Of a DNA stretch of 46,526 nucleotides, positions 15,145 to 23,420 are shown piece by piece. The first letter of the stretch is position 1. Each line of letters opens with the position of its first letter. The position numbers and the translations under genes are program-made. The DNA is from an uncultured Opitutia bacterium (GTDB lineage Bacteria; Verrucomicrobiota; Verrucomicrobiia; Opitutales; Puniceicoccaceae). Below the pieces are notes generated by a model, which was given only the letters and a program-made list of their open reading frames with translations, searched no databases and was not told the DNA's origin. The stretch spans positions 1 through 46,526 of the forward strand of contig CAJXLM010000018.1 of the NCBI GenBank assembly GCA_913056175.1, given 5' to 3'.

Positions 15145-16281
15145 ATGTTGGTGTTTGCCCCCCGCGAAACGCGGCCGACGGACTCCCGCTGCTCCCTCTC
15201 CCCGGAAGCCGTGCGGCGCTTGCGCGCGCTCGATCCCTCCGGAGGCGTGACCGTGGAGAGCGGCCTCGGTGCGGCCCATGGTTGGAGCGATCAAGCCTAT
15301 GCGGAGGAAGGAGCCCGGGTCCTTTCCCTCGAGGGAGGATCGTATCCGGAGGCGGACGTCGTCGTGCGGCTGCACGCCCCGGGGCGGGAGGAACTGGAGC
15401 GGTACCCGGCGGGCGCCCTTTCCCTCAGCTTCCTCGACCCCTTCCGCCAGCCGGAACGGCTCGCCGACTTCGCCGCGTGCCGGGTGAACGCGGCCAGCCT
15501 GGAGATGATCCCGCGGACCTCGGTCGCCCAGGGGATGGACGCGCTCAGCTCGCAGTCCAGCCTGTCCGGCTACGGCGCGGTCATTGAGGCGGCCCATCGC
15601 CTCGGGCGGGTGTTCCCGATGATGGTCACGGCGGCCGGCACCCTCTCGCCCGCGCGGGTCTTCGTCATCGGGGTGGGAGTGGCCGGGCTCCAGGCGATTG
15701 CCACGGCCAAGCGGCTCGGCGCCCGCGTGGAGGCCTTCGACACCCGGCCGGAGGTCGAGGAGCAGGTCCGGTCCCTCGGGGCCCAGTTCCTGAAGATCGA
15801 CCTTGGGGAGACCGGCCAGACGGAGGGGGGCTACGCGAAGGAGCTGACCCCCGAACAGCTGGACCGCCAGAAGGAGGCGATGGCCCAGTCCTGCGCGAAG
15901 GCGGACATCGTCATCACGACCGCCCGGGTCTTCGGGCGCCCCTCGCCCCAGTTGGTCTCCGCCGCCGTCCTCGAGCGCATGAGTGCCGGCTCGGTGGTGG
16001 TCGACCTCGCCGCGGATGCCGGGGGCAATGTCGAGGGGGTGGTTCCCGGAGAGGTCATCCGCACGGAGGGAGGGGTGACCCTCGTGGGGACGCAGGAGCT
16101 GGTCGCGATGGTCGCCCGCGATGCCAGCACGATGATCGCGAACAACTTTGTGGCCTTCCTCGAGTACTTCTACGATGCGGAGGAGGGGAGCTTCGTCTAC
16201 CGCGAGGACGACCCCATCCTCTCCGCCTGCCTCCTCGTGCGGGAGGGTGCCATCGTCCACCCCAGCCTGAAACCTGACTGA
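15145..16281 (+). CDS. pntAA: NAD(P) transhydrogenase subunit alpha, part 1 (PntAA)
   Basis: The 378-residue NAD(H)-binding domain I of proton-translocating transhydrogenase. The nucleotide fold motif VIGVGVAGLQAIATAKRLGA is near residues 173-192, followed by VEAFDTRPEVEEQVRSLGA. SSLSGYGAVIEAA near 135-147 and a late GTQELVAMVARDAS are also family features. The chain ends before the membrane helices, so alpha is split as in Rhodospirillum-type enzymes. With PntAB and PntB it couples proton entry to hydride transfer from NADH to NADP+. The ATG at 15145 begins MLVFAPRET, the usual N-terminus. Confidence 0.95.
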   Translation: MLVFAPRETRPTDSRCSLSPEAVRRLRALDPSGGVTVESGLGAAHGWSDQAYAEEGARVLSLEGGSYPEADVVVRLHAPGREELERYPAGALSLSFLDPFRQPERLADFAACRVNAASLEMIPRTSVAQGMDALSSQSSLSGYGAVIEAAHRLGRVFPMMVTAAGTLSPARVFVIGVGVAGLQAIATAKRLGARVEAFDTRPEVEEQVRSLGAQFLKIDLGETGQTEGGYAKELTPEQLDRQKEAMAQSCAKADIVITTARVFGRPSPQLVSAAVLERMSAGSVVVDLAADAGGNVEGVVPGEVIRTEGGVTLVGTQELVAMVARDASTMIANNFVAFLEYFYDAEEGSFVYREDDPILSACLLVREGAIVHPSLKPD

Positions 16282-16284
16282 GCC

Positions 16285-16575
16285 ATGGACCTCGTTCTCC
16301 TCCTCTTCGTCTTCGTGCTCGCCGGCTTCCTCGGCTTCGAGCTGATCAACAAGGTACCCTCCCAGCTGCACACGCCGCTGATGTCCGGGTCGAACGCCAT
16401 CTCCGGGATCACCGTGGTCGGGGCGATCGCCGCGGTCGGGTTGTCCCCCTCCGGCTGGGGGCAGGTCCTCGGCTTTCTCGCCCTGGTCCTCGCGACGATC
16501 AACGTCGTGGGGGGCTACCTCGTCACCGACCGCATGCTCGGGATGTTCCGCCGGAAGGACGGGAACGGGAAATGA
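16285..16575 (+). CDS. pntAB: NAD(P) transhydrogenase subunit alpha, part 2 (PntAB)
   Basis: A 96-residue membrane protein with about three helices: VLLLFVFVLAGFLGFEL, ISGITVVGAIAAVGL and VLGFLALVLATINVVGGYLV. HTPLMSGSNAISGI is the conserved signature of this subunit. It forms part of the proton channel (domain II). The gene starts three bases after the pntAA stop and overlaps pntB by four. Confidence 0.95.
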   Translation: MDLVLLLFVFVLAGFLGFELINKVPSQLHTPLMSGSNAISGITVVGAIAAVGLSPSGWGQVLGFLALVLATINVVGGYLVTDRMLGMFRRKDGNGK

Positions 16576-17972
16576 GCGGCTTCCTCACCAACCTCGCCTA
16601 CATCGCCGCGGCGGTCCTCTTCATCTTCGGCATCAAGATGCTGGGGTCCGCGGGGACGGCCCGGCGCGGCAACCTGCTCTCCGCCGTCGGCATGCTGCTG
16701 GCGGTGGTGGTCACCTTCCTCGAGGCCGGTCTCGGCCAAGCGTGGATCTGGATCGGCCTGGCCATCGGCGCGGCCATCGGGGCCGTCTGGGCTCGGGTGG
16801 TCAAGATGACGGCCATGCCGGAGCTGGTGGCCCTCTTCAACGGGTTCGGCGGGCTCGCCTCCGCGCTGGTCGCGTGGGCGGAGTACCAGTCCGGCTTTGT
16901 CTCCGGCGGGCTCGCCGCCACCGGCGATTACCCCGTCTTCCGGGCCGGGGTGATCAGCATCGCCACCTGGATCGGCGCGCTCACCTTCACCGGGAGCGGG
17001 ATCGCCTTCGGCAAGCTCTCCGGTCGGCTCTCCGGCAAGCCGCAGGCGCTCGCCCAGCAGAAGAAGGTGATGCTCCTCCTCTTCGGCGGCGGCATCCTCG
17101 CCGCGGTGCTCTTCCTTTTCCTGCGCGACCAGGCCTTCGGTTACCTCCTCTTCCTCGTGGTGCTGGCGGCGGGCCTCACCGTGGGTGTTCTCGGCACCCG
17201 GCCGATCGGTGGTGGGGACATGCCGGTGGTCATCGCCCTGCTCAACAGCCTCTCCGGACTGGCCGCGGCCGGGGCCGGCTTTGCCATCGAGAACAACGTC
17301 CTCATCGTCGCCGGCTGCCTCGTCGGTTGTTCCGGGCTCATCCTCACCGTGATCATGTGCAAGGCCATGAACCGCAAGCTCGTCGCGGTGCTCTTCGGGG
17401 GTTTCGGCGGGACCCCGGATGGGCCGGCGGTGGAAGTGGATGGCGAGATGAAGGCGAGCAACCCGGGCGATGCCTACTACGTGCTGGAGGCGGCCCATTC
17501 GGTGGCCTTCGTGCCGGGCTACGGTATGGCAGTGGCCCAGGCCCAGCACGTGGTCAAGGAGTTGGCCGATCTCCTCGAAGCACGCGGTAGCGAGGTATTC
17601 TTCGCCATTCACCCGGTGGCCGGACGAATGCCGGGCCACATGAATGTCCTCCTCGCCGAGGCCGATGTTCCCTACGAGCAGCTCCTCGAGATGGAGGCGG
17701 CCAACCAACGGCTGCCGACCGTGGACGTGGCCATCGTGATCGGGGCGAACGACGTGGTGAATCCGGCGGCGGCCGAAGACGCCTCCAGCCCGATCTACGG
17801 GATGCCGATCGTGGAGGCCCGGCAGGCCCGCACGATCTACGCCCTCAAGCGGGGCCAGGGGGCCGGATTCTCCGGCTTGCCCAACCAGCTCTATTTCCTC
17901 CCGCAGACCAGCATGCTCTACGGGGACGCCAAGGAAACGCTGAGCGCGCTGGTCAAGGAATTCCAGTCGTAG
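16572..17972 (+). CDS. pntB: NAD(P) transhydrogenase subunit beta
   Basis: A 466-residue subunit with an N-terminal membrane domain of about eight to nine helices and a C-terminal NADP(H)-binding domain III. Seen motifs: MPELVALFNGFGGLAS near residue 78, GGGDMPVVIALLNSLSG near 214, VPGYGMAVAQAQH near 312, HPVAGRMPGHMNVLLAEA near 346, and NDVVNPAA near 395, followed by MPIVEA. The ATG overlaps the pntAB stop (ATGA). A proton pump encoded nearby, the rhodopsin, could help drive this enzyme, but that link is inference. Confidence 0.96.
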   Translation: MSGFLTNLAYIAAAVLFIFGIKMLGSAGTARRGNLLSAVGMLLAVVVTFLEAGLGQAWIWIGLAIGAAIGAVWARVVKMTAMPELVALFNGFGGLASALVAWAEYQSGFVSGGLAATGDYPVFRAGVISIATWIGALTFTGSGIAFGKLSGRLSGKPQALAQQKKVMLLLFGGGILAAVLFLFLRDQAFGYLLFLVVLAAGLTVGVLGTRPIGGGDMPVVIALLNSLSGLAAAGAGFAIENNVLIVAGCLVGCSGLILTVIMCKAMNRKLVAVLFGGFGGTPDGPAVEVDGEMKASNPGDAYYVLEAAHSVAFVPGYGMAVAQAQHVVKELADLLEARGSEVFFAIHPVAGRMPGHMNVLLAEADVPYEQLLEMEAANQRLPTVDVAIVIGANDVVNPAAAEDASSPIYGMPIVEARQARTIYALKRGQGAGFSGLPNQLYFLPQTSMLYGDAKETLSALVKEFQS

Positions 17973-18027
17973 GGGCCGGCGGAGGCCCCGGCGGGCGGTG
18001 CGGGCAGCGGGAGGGAGCCGGCCCTAC
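17969..18027. terminator. Candidate bidirectional terminator hairpin
   Basis: GTAGGGGCCGGC at 17969-17980 pairs, with one bulged G, with GCCGGCCCTAC at 18017-18027. It sits exactly at the convergent pntB/tetR junction. No T-run follows, so factor-independent termination is not assured. Confidence 0.4.
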
Positions 18028-18031
18028 GGGT

Positions 18032-18652
18032 TCAGACCGAGTCCCGGTCCGGGCAGCCCTGGTAGCCGTCGAGGAGGGCGTTCAGGCCGGAGCGCACGAG
18101 CCGGTCGAGCTTCTCCGGGGTAGGCTGGACGACCTCGGACTTATGCAGGGCGAGCACGGCCAGCCCGTGCAGGAAGGACCAGATGTTCATGAGGATTTCG
18201 CCCCGCTGGCCGGGATCCATCGCCTGCACCCGGAGGTAGTCGTCCACGGCCCCGGCAAAGAGCTGGAAGGATTCCTGCCCGCGCGCCGCGGTCTCCGGGT
18301 TGCGTTCCTCCGTCCAGGTGAAGTCCCACATCACGTCGAAGAGCTGCCCGCGCCGCACCAGGAAATCGACGTAGGCGGAGGAGAGGGCCAGCATCTGGGC
18401 GCGGCTGCCGCTGGGCTCGCTGGCGAGGAAGCGGCGCTGGGTCGCCACGAGGTCCTCGAAGCCGAAGCGGGCGAGCTCCGCGAGCAGGGCCATCTTGTTG
18501 GGAAAGTGCCGGTAGGGGGCCGCGTGGCTGACCTGGTACTCCTTGCTGAAGTGGTCGAGGTTGAGGTCGTGGTAGCCCTGCTTTTCGACGAACTGGGTGG
18601 CCCACTGGAGGAGGGCGGCCTTGACGGTGCCTTTGGCGAGGGGAGCTTGCAT
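18032..18652 (-). CDS. TetR/AcrR-family transcriptional regulator
   Basis: A 206-residue repressor-like protein. The N-terminal helix-turn-helix covers about residues 10-58, with LNLDHFSKEYQVSHAAPYRHF followed by PNKMALLAELARFGF, the TetR signature of recognition helix and YxHFxxK. The remainder is a helical ligand-binding domain with no recognisable specificity. The ATG at 18652 precedes the canonical N-terminal helix. It follows aroB on the same strand but has its own 77-bp spacer holding inverted repeats, so autoregulation is plausible. Its targets cannot be told from this window. Confidence 0.93.
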   Translation of the reverse strand: MQAPLAKGTVKAALLQWATQFVEKQGYHDLNLDHFSKEYQVSHAAPYRHFPNKMALLAELARFGFEDLVATQRRFLASEPSGSRAQMLALSSAYVDFLVRRGQLFDVMWDFTWTEERNPETAARGQESFQLFAGAVDDYLRVQAMDPGQRGEILMNIWSFLHGLAVLALHKSEVVQPTPEKLDRLVRSGLNALLDGYQGCPDRDSV

Positions 18653-18669
18653 GGCGGGAGGGTAACTCG

Positions 18670-18709
18670 CGGAAATCTTCAACCTTTTGAGTAATCTTAT
18701 CGATTTCCG
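18670..18709. promoter_or_regulatory. Inverted repeat upstream of tetR (candidate operator)
   Basis: CGGAAATC (18670-18677) and GATTTCCG (18702-18709) are exact inverted complements 24 bp apart. A smaller TCAA-CCTT-TTGA palindrome lies inside at 18679-18690. The patch is unusually A+T-rich and ends 17 bp upstream of the tetR ATG, a normal place for a TetR operator/promoter. Confidence 0.45.
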
Positions 18710-18729
18710 GTACTGAGGCGAGGGAAAAT

Positions 18730-19854
18730 TCAACCGCTTTTCCCAATGCCGTGGTCCCCCGCCCCGAATTCCTCCCAGAGCGTCCCGAGGCGTTCCTCTT
18801 CCTCCTCTCCCGCCACGACCACCCGGGCGACGCCGAGATCCTCGGGGAGGACCAGCCGGAGCCGTCTGTCCCGCACTTTCTTGTCCTTGCGCATGGCGGC
18901 GAGAAGGTCGGCGGTGGGCAGGGGGCTCCGGAGGCGGGTCGGCAGTCCGTGGCCGGCGACCGCGGCGGTGGTCCGGTCGGCCGTTCCCGCGCGGGCCCGC
19001 CCGGTCTCCTCGGCGAAGCGGGCCGCCATGCAGAGGCCGATGGCCACGGCCTCCCCGTGCAGGTAGGTGCCGTAGCCCGCGGTGTTCTCGATGGCATGCG
19101 CGAAGGTGTGCCCGAGGTTGAGGAGGGCCCGGCCCCCTTCCCTTGCCGTTTCCTGCTCGTCCGCGGCCACGATCTCCGCCTTGCGGCGGCAGCAACGAGC
19201 GACGATCCCGGCGAGAGGGCCCGCCCCCGCGTGGAGCCTGCCGCCGCGCTCCAGCTGGTGGAAGAGGCCGGAGTCGCCGAGCAGGCCGTACTTGAGCACC
19301 TCGGCCATGCCCGCGGCGAACTCGCGCTCGGGAAGGGTGCGCAGGAACGGGAGCCACGCGGCCACTCCGCGCGGTTGGAGGAAGGCGCCCACGAGATTCT
19401 TGCCACTGGCGAGATTCACCCCCGTCTTCCCGCCCACCGAACTGTCCACCATGGCGAGGAGGGTGGTCGGCACCTGGTAGTAGTCGATGCCCCGCAGGTA
19501 GACGGCCGCCGCGAATCCGGCGAGGTCCCCGATCACTCCGCCCCCGATCGCAAGGAGGAATCCGGAGCGCTCGAGGCCCTCGGCGGAGAGGAAGTCGAGA
19601 ACCTGCTCAGTGTGGGCGAGGTCCTTGGAGCTCTCGCCCCCGCGGAGGGTCAGGCGGGGAAGGTCGCCGAGGGCGGAGGCGAGGGTGGCCCCATGGTGCT
19701 CCTCCACGGCCGCGTCCACCACGGCCGCCCCCCGCCGGCCGGACCGGCGCGCATCGCCCACGCCGGCCGCCTCGAGAACGGACGCGAGGCTCTCCTCCTG
19801 CCCGATCCGGATCGGGTAGGAACGATCGGCGAGAGCGACGGTCAGTGCCTCCAT
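18730..19854 (-). CDS. aroB: 3-dehydroquinate synthase
   Basis: A 374-residue cytosolic enzyme that converts DAHP to 3-dehydroquinate, the second shikimate step. NAD-binding GGGVIGDLAGFAA starts at residue 104, substrate/zinc segments DSSVGGKTGVNLASGKNLVG lie at 137-156, and the metal ligands are in LLNLGHTFAHAIE near 248 and YLHGEAVAIGL near 268. Length and motif spacing are normal. It lies 10 bp after ftsY at the end of a long co-directional run, with the tetR gene next. Confidence 0.96.
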   Translation of the reverse strand: MEALTVALADRSYPIRIGQEESLASVLEAAGVGDARRSGRRGAAVVDAAVEEHHGATLASALGDLPRLTLRGGESSKDLAHTEQVLDFLSAEGLERSGFLLAIGGGVIGDLAGFAAAVYLRGIDYYQVPTTLLAMVDSSVGGKTGVNLASGKNLVGAFLQPRGVAAWLPFLRTLPEREFAAGMAEVLKYGLLGDSGLFHQLERGGRLHAGAGPLAGIVARCCRRKAEIVAADEQETAREGGRALLNLGHTFAHAIENTAGYGTYLHGEAVAIGLCMAARFAEETGRARAGTADRTTAAVAGHGLPTRLRSPLPTADLLAAMRKDKKVRDRRLRLVLPEDLGVARVVVAGEEEEERLGTLWEEFGAGDHGIGKSG

Positions 19855-19864
19855 GGCCGTGTCC

Positions 19865-20815
19865 TCACTCCTGGCCGGGCGTCTCCGCCTCGAGGGGGAA
19901 CACCGCCGCGGCGTAGTCGGCGATGCGGAAGGGCTGGAGGTCGTCGGCGGATTCGCCCAGCCCGACGAAATGGATGGGCAGCCGCAGTTCCCGGTAGATG
20001 GCGGTGAGCGATCCGCCCCGGCTGCTGCCGTCCAGTTTGGTGACGAGCAGTCCGGTCACCCCGATGGCCTCGTGGAAGAGGCGGGCTTGCTGCAGGGAGT
20101 TGGCCCCGAGGGTGGCGTCCACCACCAGCCAGCGCTCCTCCGGGGTGCCCTCGCGCTGCTTGGCGAGGACCCGGTTGACCTTCTTGAGCTCCTCCATGAG
20201 GTGGCTCTGGGTGTGGAGGCGACCGGCCGTGTCCAGCAGGAGGAGATCACTGCCCCGCTTGCGGGCGGCGGCGAAACTGTCGAAGGCGACGGCGGCCGCG
20301 TCCGCGCCCTGCTGGCTGGCCACCAGGTCCGCCCCGACCCGGTCGGCCCAGGTGCGCAGTTGCTCGCCGGCGGCCGCCCGGAAGGTGTCGCAGGCTCCGA
20401 GGAGGACCCGGCGGCCCTCCGCCCGGTAGTGGGCGGCCAGCTTGGCGGTGGTGGTCGTCTTGCCGGAACCGTTCACCCCGAGGATCTCCACGACGGTGGG
20501 GGGCTCCTCCCGCCAGTGGAGTTGGCCCTCGGCGCCCTCGAGAATCCCGGTGAGAACCTTCCGCCCGATGGCGGCGGCGTCCGCTCCCCGCAGGTCCCGG
20601 TCCTTCCGGTGGGCCTCCCGGATCGCCGCGAGGATCTCGTCGGTGGTGGCCACCCCGAAGTCGGCCCCGTAGAGGGCCTCCTCGATGGACTCGAGGGTGG
20701 CCTCGTCGAGCTGGCGGCTGCCGAAGAGTCCGCCCACCGAGTCGCGGAGTTGCCGGGTGGTCTTGCGGAGCCCCTCCCGGAAGCGGCGGAAGAGTCCTTT
20801 TTTCGGTTCACTCAT
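19865..20815 (-). CDS. ftsY: Signal recognition particle receptor FtsY
   Basis: A 316-residue GTPase that docks ribosome-SRP complexes at the membrane. The NG domain is intact: P-loop GVNGSGKTTTT from residue 113, LLLLDTAGRLHTQSHLMEEL near 196, TKLDGSSRGG near 258 and VGLGE near 282. The N-terminal acidic A domain of E. coli FtsY is missing; instead there is a short basic amphipathic segment (residues 1-30) suited to membrane binding. It lies between nusB and aroB. Confidence 0.96.
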   Translation of the reverse strand: MSEPKKGLFRRFREGLRKTTRQLRDSVGGLFGSRQLDEATLESIEEALYGADFGVATTDEILAAIREAHRKDRDLRGADAAAIGRKVLTGILEGAEGQLHWREEPPTVVEILGVNGSGKTTTTAKLAAHYRAEGRRVLLGACDTFRAAAGEQLRTWADRVGADLVASQQGADAAAVAFDSFAAARKRGSDLLLLDTAGRLHTQSHLMEELKKVNRVLAKQREGTPEERWLVVDATLGANSLQQARLFHEAIGVTGLLVTKLDGSSRGGSLTAIYRELRLPIHFVGLGESADDLQPFRIADYAAAVFPLEAETPGQE

Positions 20816-20880
20816 GGGTCAGGTCAAACGCGGGGCCCGCGGGCGGGGAAGGGACCATCGGGAGGCCGGGACCGCCCGCC

Positions 20881-21393
20881 TCAGGCCTCTTCCCGGAGGG
20901 GGCGGTCCAGCTCGCGGGAGAGCCGGTCGAGGATGCCGTTGAGGAAGCGGCCGCTCTCCGGGCTGGCGTATTCCTTGGCCAGGTCGACGGCCTCGTTGAT
21001 GGTGACGACCGGGGGGATGTCCGGCCGGTGGAGGAGTTCGTGCACGGCGAGGCGGAGGATGGCCAGCTCGACCCGGGCGATCCGTTCGAGGCGCCAGTTC
21101 TCGGCGAGCCGGGAGATGGTCGCGTCGATCTCCGCGAGGTGGGCGAGGGCGCCATGGACGAGTTCCTCGGCGAAGGCGTAGTAGGCGCGCTCCTCGTCCT
21201 GCCGCTCGAGATAGCCGAGGAGGAGTTCCTCGGGTGGTTCGTCGCGCTGGGTTTCGTAGAGGTAGAGGAACTGGAAGGCGGCGATCCGGTTGGCGTGGCG
21301 TCGTTTCGGGCGCGGGCGTTCCGCCGGGGCGGGCGCGGATTCGGCGCCGCCCCCGGCATCCGGGCCGGAAGTCTCTTCGCCGGAGGCGCTCAC
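20881..21393 (-). CDS. nusB: Transcription antitermination factor NusB
   Basis: A 170-residue RNA-binding protein acting with NusE in rRNA antitermination. An Ala/Pro/Glu-rich tail of about 28 residues precedes the basic segment RPKRRHANRIAAFQFLY that opens the all-helical NusB domain. RVELAILRLAVHELL and VVTINEAVDLAKEYASPESGRFLNGILDRL are the conserved C-terminal helices. Its ATG overlaps the ribH stop by four bases, the usual ribH-nusB pairing. Confidence 0.95.
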   Translation of the reverse strand: MSASGEETSGPDAGGGAESAPAPAERPRPKRRHANRIAAFQFLYLYETQRDEPPEELLLGYLERQDEERAYYAFAEELVHGALAHLAEIDATISRLAENWRLERIARVELAILRLAVHELLHRPDIPPVVTINEAVDLAKEYASPESGRFLNGILDRLSRELDRPLREEA

Positions 21394-21854
21394 GCCGGGA
21401 AGTGGGCCAGCTCGAGCGCGGCCCGGGCGTATTCGGCGCCGCGGTCGTGGGCACCGCCCACCCGGGCTTCCGCCTGGTCGAGCGAGTCGACCACGAGGAT
21501 GCCGTTGATGACGGGGAGGTCGTGGCGCAGGGAAAGGTCCTGCAGGCTCCGGGCGGTGCTCTCCGCGATCACCTCGTGGTGGTGGGTGTCGCCGCCGATG
21601 ACCACGCCGAGACCGAGAAGGGCGTCGAACCGGGCCTGCCGGGCGAGCCGGCCGAGGCCGAAGGGGACCTCCATGGAGCCGGGCACGCGCTGGATCTCGA
21701 GGCGGTCGGCGGGCACGCCGGCCCCGGCCAGCGTCTCCCGCACCCGCTGGAGCAGGCCCTCGACGAGCTCCGGGTTGTAGCGGGCCGCGACCACCCCGAG
21801 GCGCAGGGAGGAGCTGTCCGGGAGGGGCCCGGCCTCGCCGCGGTCGCGGCTCAT
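21390..21854 (-). CDS. ribH: 6,7-dimethyl-8-ribityllumazine synthase
   Basis: A 154-residue enzyme that joins 3,4-dihydroxy-2-butanone 4-phosphate and the ribityl-pyrimidine to form lumazine, the last-but-one step to riboflavin. Motifs: GVVAARYN near residue 20, VPGSMEVPFGLGRLA near 57, GVVIGGDTHHHEVIAEST with the catalytic histidine near 83-100. The ATG at 21854 overlaps the ribBA stop (ATGA). Confidence 0.95.
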   Translation of the reverse strand: MSRDRGEAGPLPDSSSLRLGVVAARYNPELVEGLLQRVRETLAGAGVPADRLEIQRVPGSMEVPFGLGRLARQARFDALLGLGVVIGGDTHHHEVIAESTARSLQDLSLRHDLPVINGILVVDSLDQAEARVGGAHDRGAEYARAALELAHFPA

Positions 21855-22987
21855 GAGCGCCCCTCCTCCCCGTCCTCCTCGCGCAGGGGAACCTGTTCGA
21901 GGATTTCCAGGTCGTAGCCTTCCAGCGCGATGACCCGGCGGGGCCGGCTGGTCAGCAACCGGATCTGCCGGAGACCGAGTTCGCAGAGGATCTGGGCCCC
22001 GATGCCGTAGTCGCGGAAGTCCATGGGCGCGCCCCCCAGCCCGTTCTCCTCCACAAGGTGCCCGGTCCACGGGTCGAGCTGGATGCCCCCGCGGAGCTGC
22101 TCGAGGTAGACGACCGCCCCCCGGCCCTCCTCGGCGATGCGGCGCAGGGCCGGCCGCACGAGGTTTTCCCGGACGTGCGCGGTGAACACGTCCGAGAGGA
22201 GATTCTCCCCCTGTACCCGCACGAGGGTGGGGCGCTCGTCGAGCTCGCCCCGGGTGAGGGCCACGTGGACCCGCTCGTCGAGGTCGTTGCGGAAGACATG
22301 GAGGACGAAGGAGCCGTAGTCCGTCTCGACTTCCCGCTCCCCCACCTTTTCCACGAGCTTCTCCCGCTTGCGGCGGTACTCGATGAGCTGGGCGATGGAG
22401 AGGAGGCGGAACCCGTGCTTCTCCTTGTAGGCGACGAGCTCCGGGAGCCGGGCCATGGAGCCGTCCGGGTTGAGGATCTCGCAGATGACCCCGCTCGGGT
22501 GGAGCCCGGCGAGGGAGGCGAGGTCGACGGCCGCCTCGGTGTGGCCGGCCCGTTGGAGGACGCCGCCGGGCCGCGCCCGCAGGGGAAAGACGTGGCCGGG
22601 CTGGACGAGCTGGTCCGGGGTGGCCTCCGGGTCGGCGAGAATCTGTACGGTCCGCGCCCGGTCGTAGGCGCTGATCCCGGTGGAGATCCCCTCGGCCGCG
22701 TCCACCGAGACGGTGAATTCGGTCCGCTGACCCTCCCGGTTCTCCGGGACCATCTGGTTGATCCCGAGCCGGGTGAGCTGGTGGTGGAGGGTCGGTGCGC
22801 AGATCAGCCCGCCCGCCTGCCGGATCATGTGGTTGATCGCCTCCGGGGTCGCCTTGGAGGCCGCCATCACGAGGTCGCCCTCGTTCTCGCGGTCCTCGTC
22901 GTCCGTGACGATCACCATCTCCCCGGCGGCGATGGCCGCCACCGCTTCCTCGACCGAGTCGAAAGGACTCTGTGCGCCGTTGTCCAA
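21851..22987 (-). CDS. ribB: DHBP synthase with degenerate GTP cyclohydrolase II domain (RibBX-like)
   Basis: A fused protein of about 378 residues. The N-terminal half is an intact 3,4-dihydroxy-2-butanone 4-phosphate synthase: VIVTDDEDRENEGDLVMAAS, ISTGISAYDRARTVQ, HVFPLRARPGGVLQRAGHTE. The C-terminal half has the RibA fold, with RDYGIGAQILCELGLRQIRL, but lacks the zinc cysteines: where GTP cyclohydrolase II has CLTGD...C-C it reads ALTRGELDERPTLVRVQGEN. RibBX proteins of this sort have RibB activity only. The TTG at 22987, four bases after ndk, gives the usual N-terminus; the frame stays open to an ATG at 23041 inside ndk. It supplies one of the two substrates of RibH. Confidence 0.9.
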   Translation of the reverse strand: MDNGAQSPFDSVEEAVAAIAAGEMVIVTDDEDRENEGDLVMAASKATPEAINHMIRQAGGLICAPTLHHQLTRLGINQMVPENREGQRTEFTVSVDAAEGISTGISAYDRARTVQILADPEATPDQLVQPGHVFPLRARPGGVLQRAGHTEAAVDLASLAGLHPSGVICEILNPDGSMARLPELVAYKEKHGFRLLSIAQLIEYRRKREKLVEKVGEREVETDYGSFVLHVFRNDLDERVHVALTRGELDERPTLVRVQGENLLSDVFTAHVRENLVRPALRRIAEEGRGAVVYLEQLRGGIQLDPWTGHLVEENGLGGAPMDFRDYGIGAQILCELGLRQIRLLTSRPRRVIALEGYDLEILEQVPLREEDGEEGRS

Positions 22988-22991
22988 GGGC

Positions 22992-23411
22992 TCAGCCCGC
23001 CATGACCTCGTCGGCCCGGAAGAAGCGGTCGATCTCCGCATCCGCCGCCTCCGGGGAGTCGGAGGCGTGCGCGATGTTGCGCATCTGGTCCGTCCCGTAG
23101 TCGCCCCGGATCGTGCCCGCCTCCGCCTTGCGGGAGTCGGTGGGGCCGAGGAGGTCGCGCACCCGCTGGATCACGCCTTCCCCGCCGAGAATGAGGAAGA
23201 GGACGGGGCGCGAGCCCATGAACTCCTCCACCTCGGGAAAGAAGGGCTTGTCCGCGATGTGCGCGTAGTGCTCCCGCAGCAGGTCGGCGTCGAGCTCCAT
23301 CATCTTGGCCCCGAGGAGGGCGAAGCCCGCTTCCTCGAAACGAGCGACCACCGTCCCGACGCGGCCCGCTTCCAGGCAATCCGGCTTGAGGATAATGAGG
23401 GTTTTTTCCAT
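22992..23411 (-). CDS. ndk: Nucleoside diphosphate kinase
   Basis: A 139-residue enzyme that transfers phosphate between nucleoside tri- and diphosphates. It opens EKTLIILKPDCL as the family does. The active-site histidine is H115 in RNIAHASDS (usual form NxxHGSDS; Ala replaces Gly). GPTDSRKAEAGTIRGDYG lies at 89-106. It is slightly shorter than usual at the end but complete. It begins 9 bp after the M16 peptidase gene. Confidence 0.96.
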   Translation of the reverse strand: MEKTLIILKPDCLEAGRVGTVVARFEEAGFALLGAKMMELDADLLREHYAHIADKPFFPEVEEFMGSRPVLFLILGGEGVIQRVRDLLGPTDSRKAEAGTIRGDYGTDQMRNIAHASDSPEAADAEIDRFFRADEVMAG

Positions 23412-23420
23412 GGCCGCCGA

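Noticed and set aside
22988-23420. FMN riboswitch ahead of the riboflavin genes
   Set aside because: ribBA starts four bases after ndk inside a co-directional run; there is no leader long enough and no RFN-like sequence.
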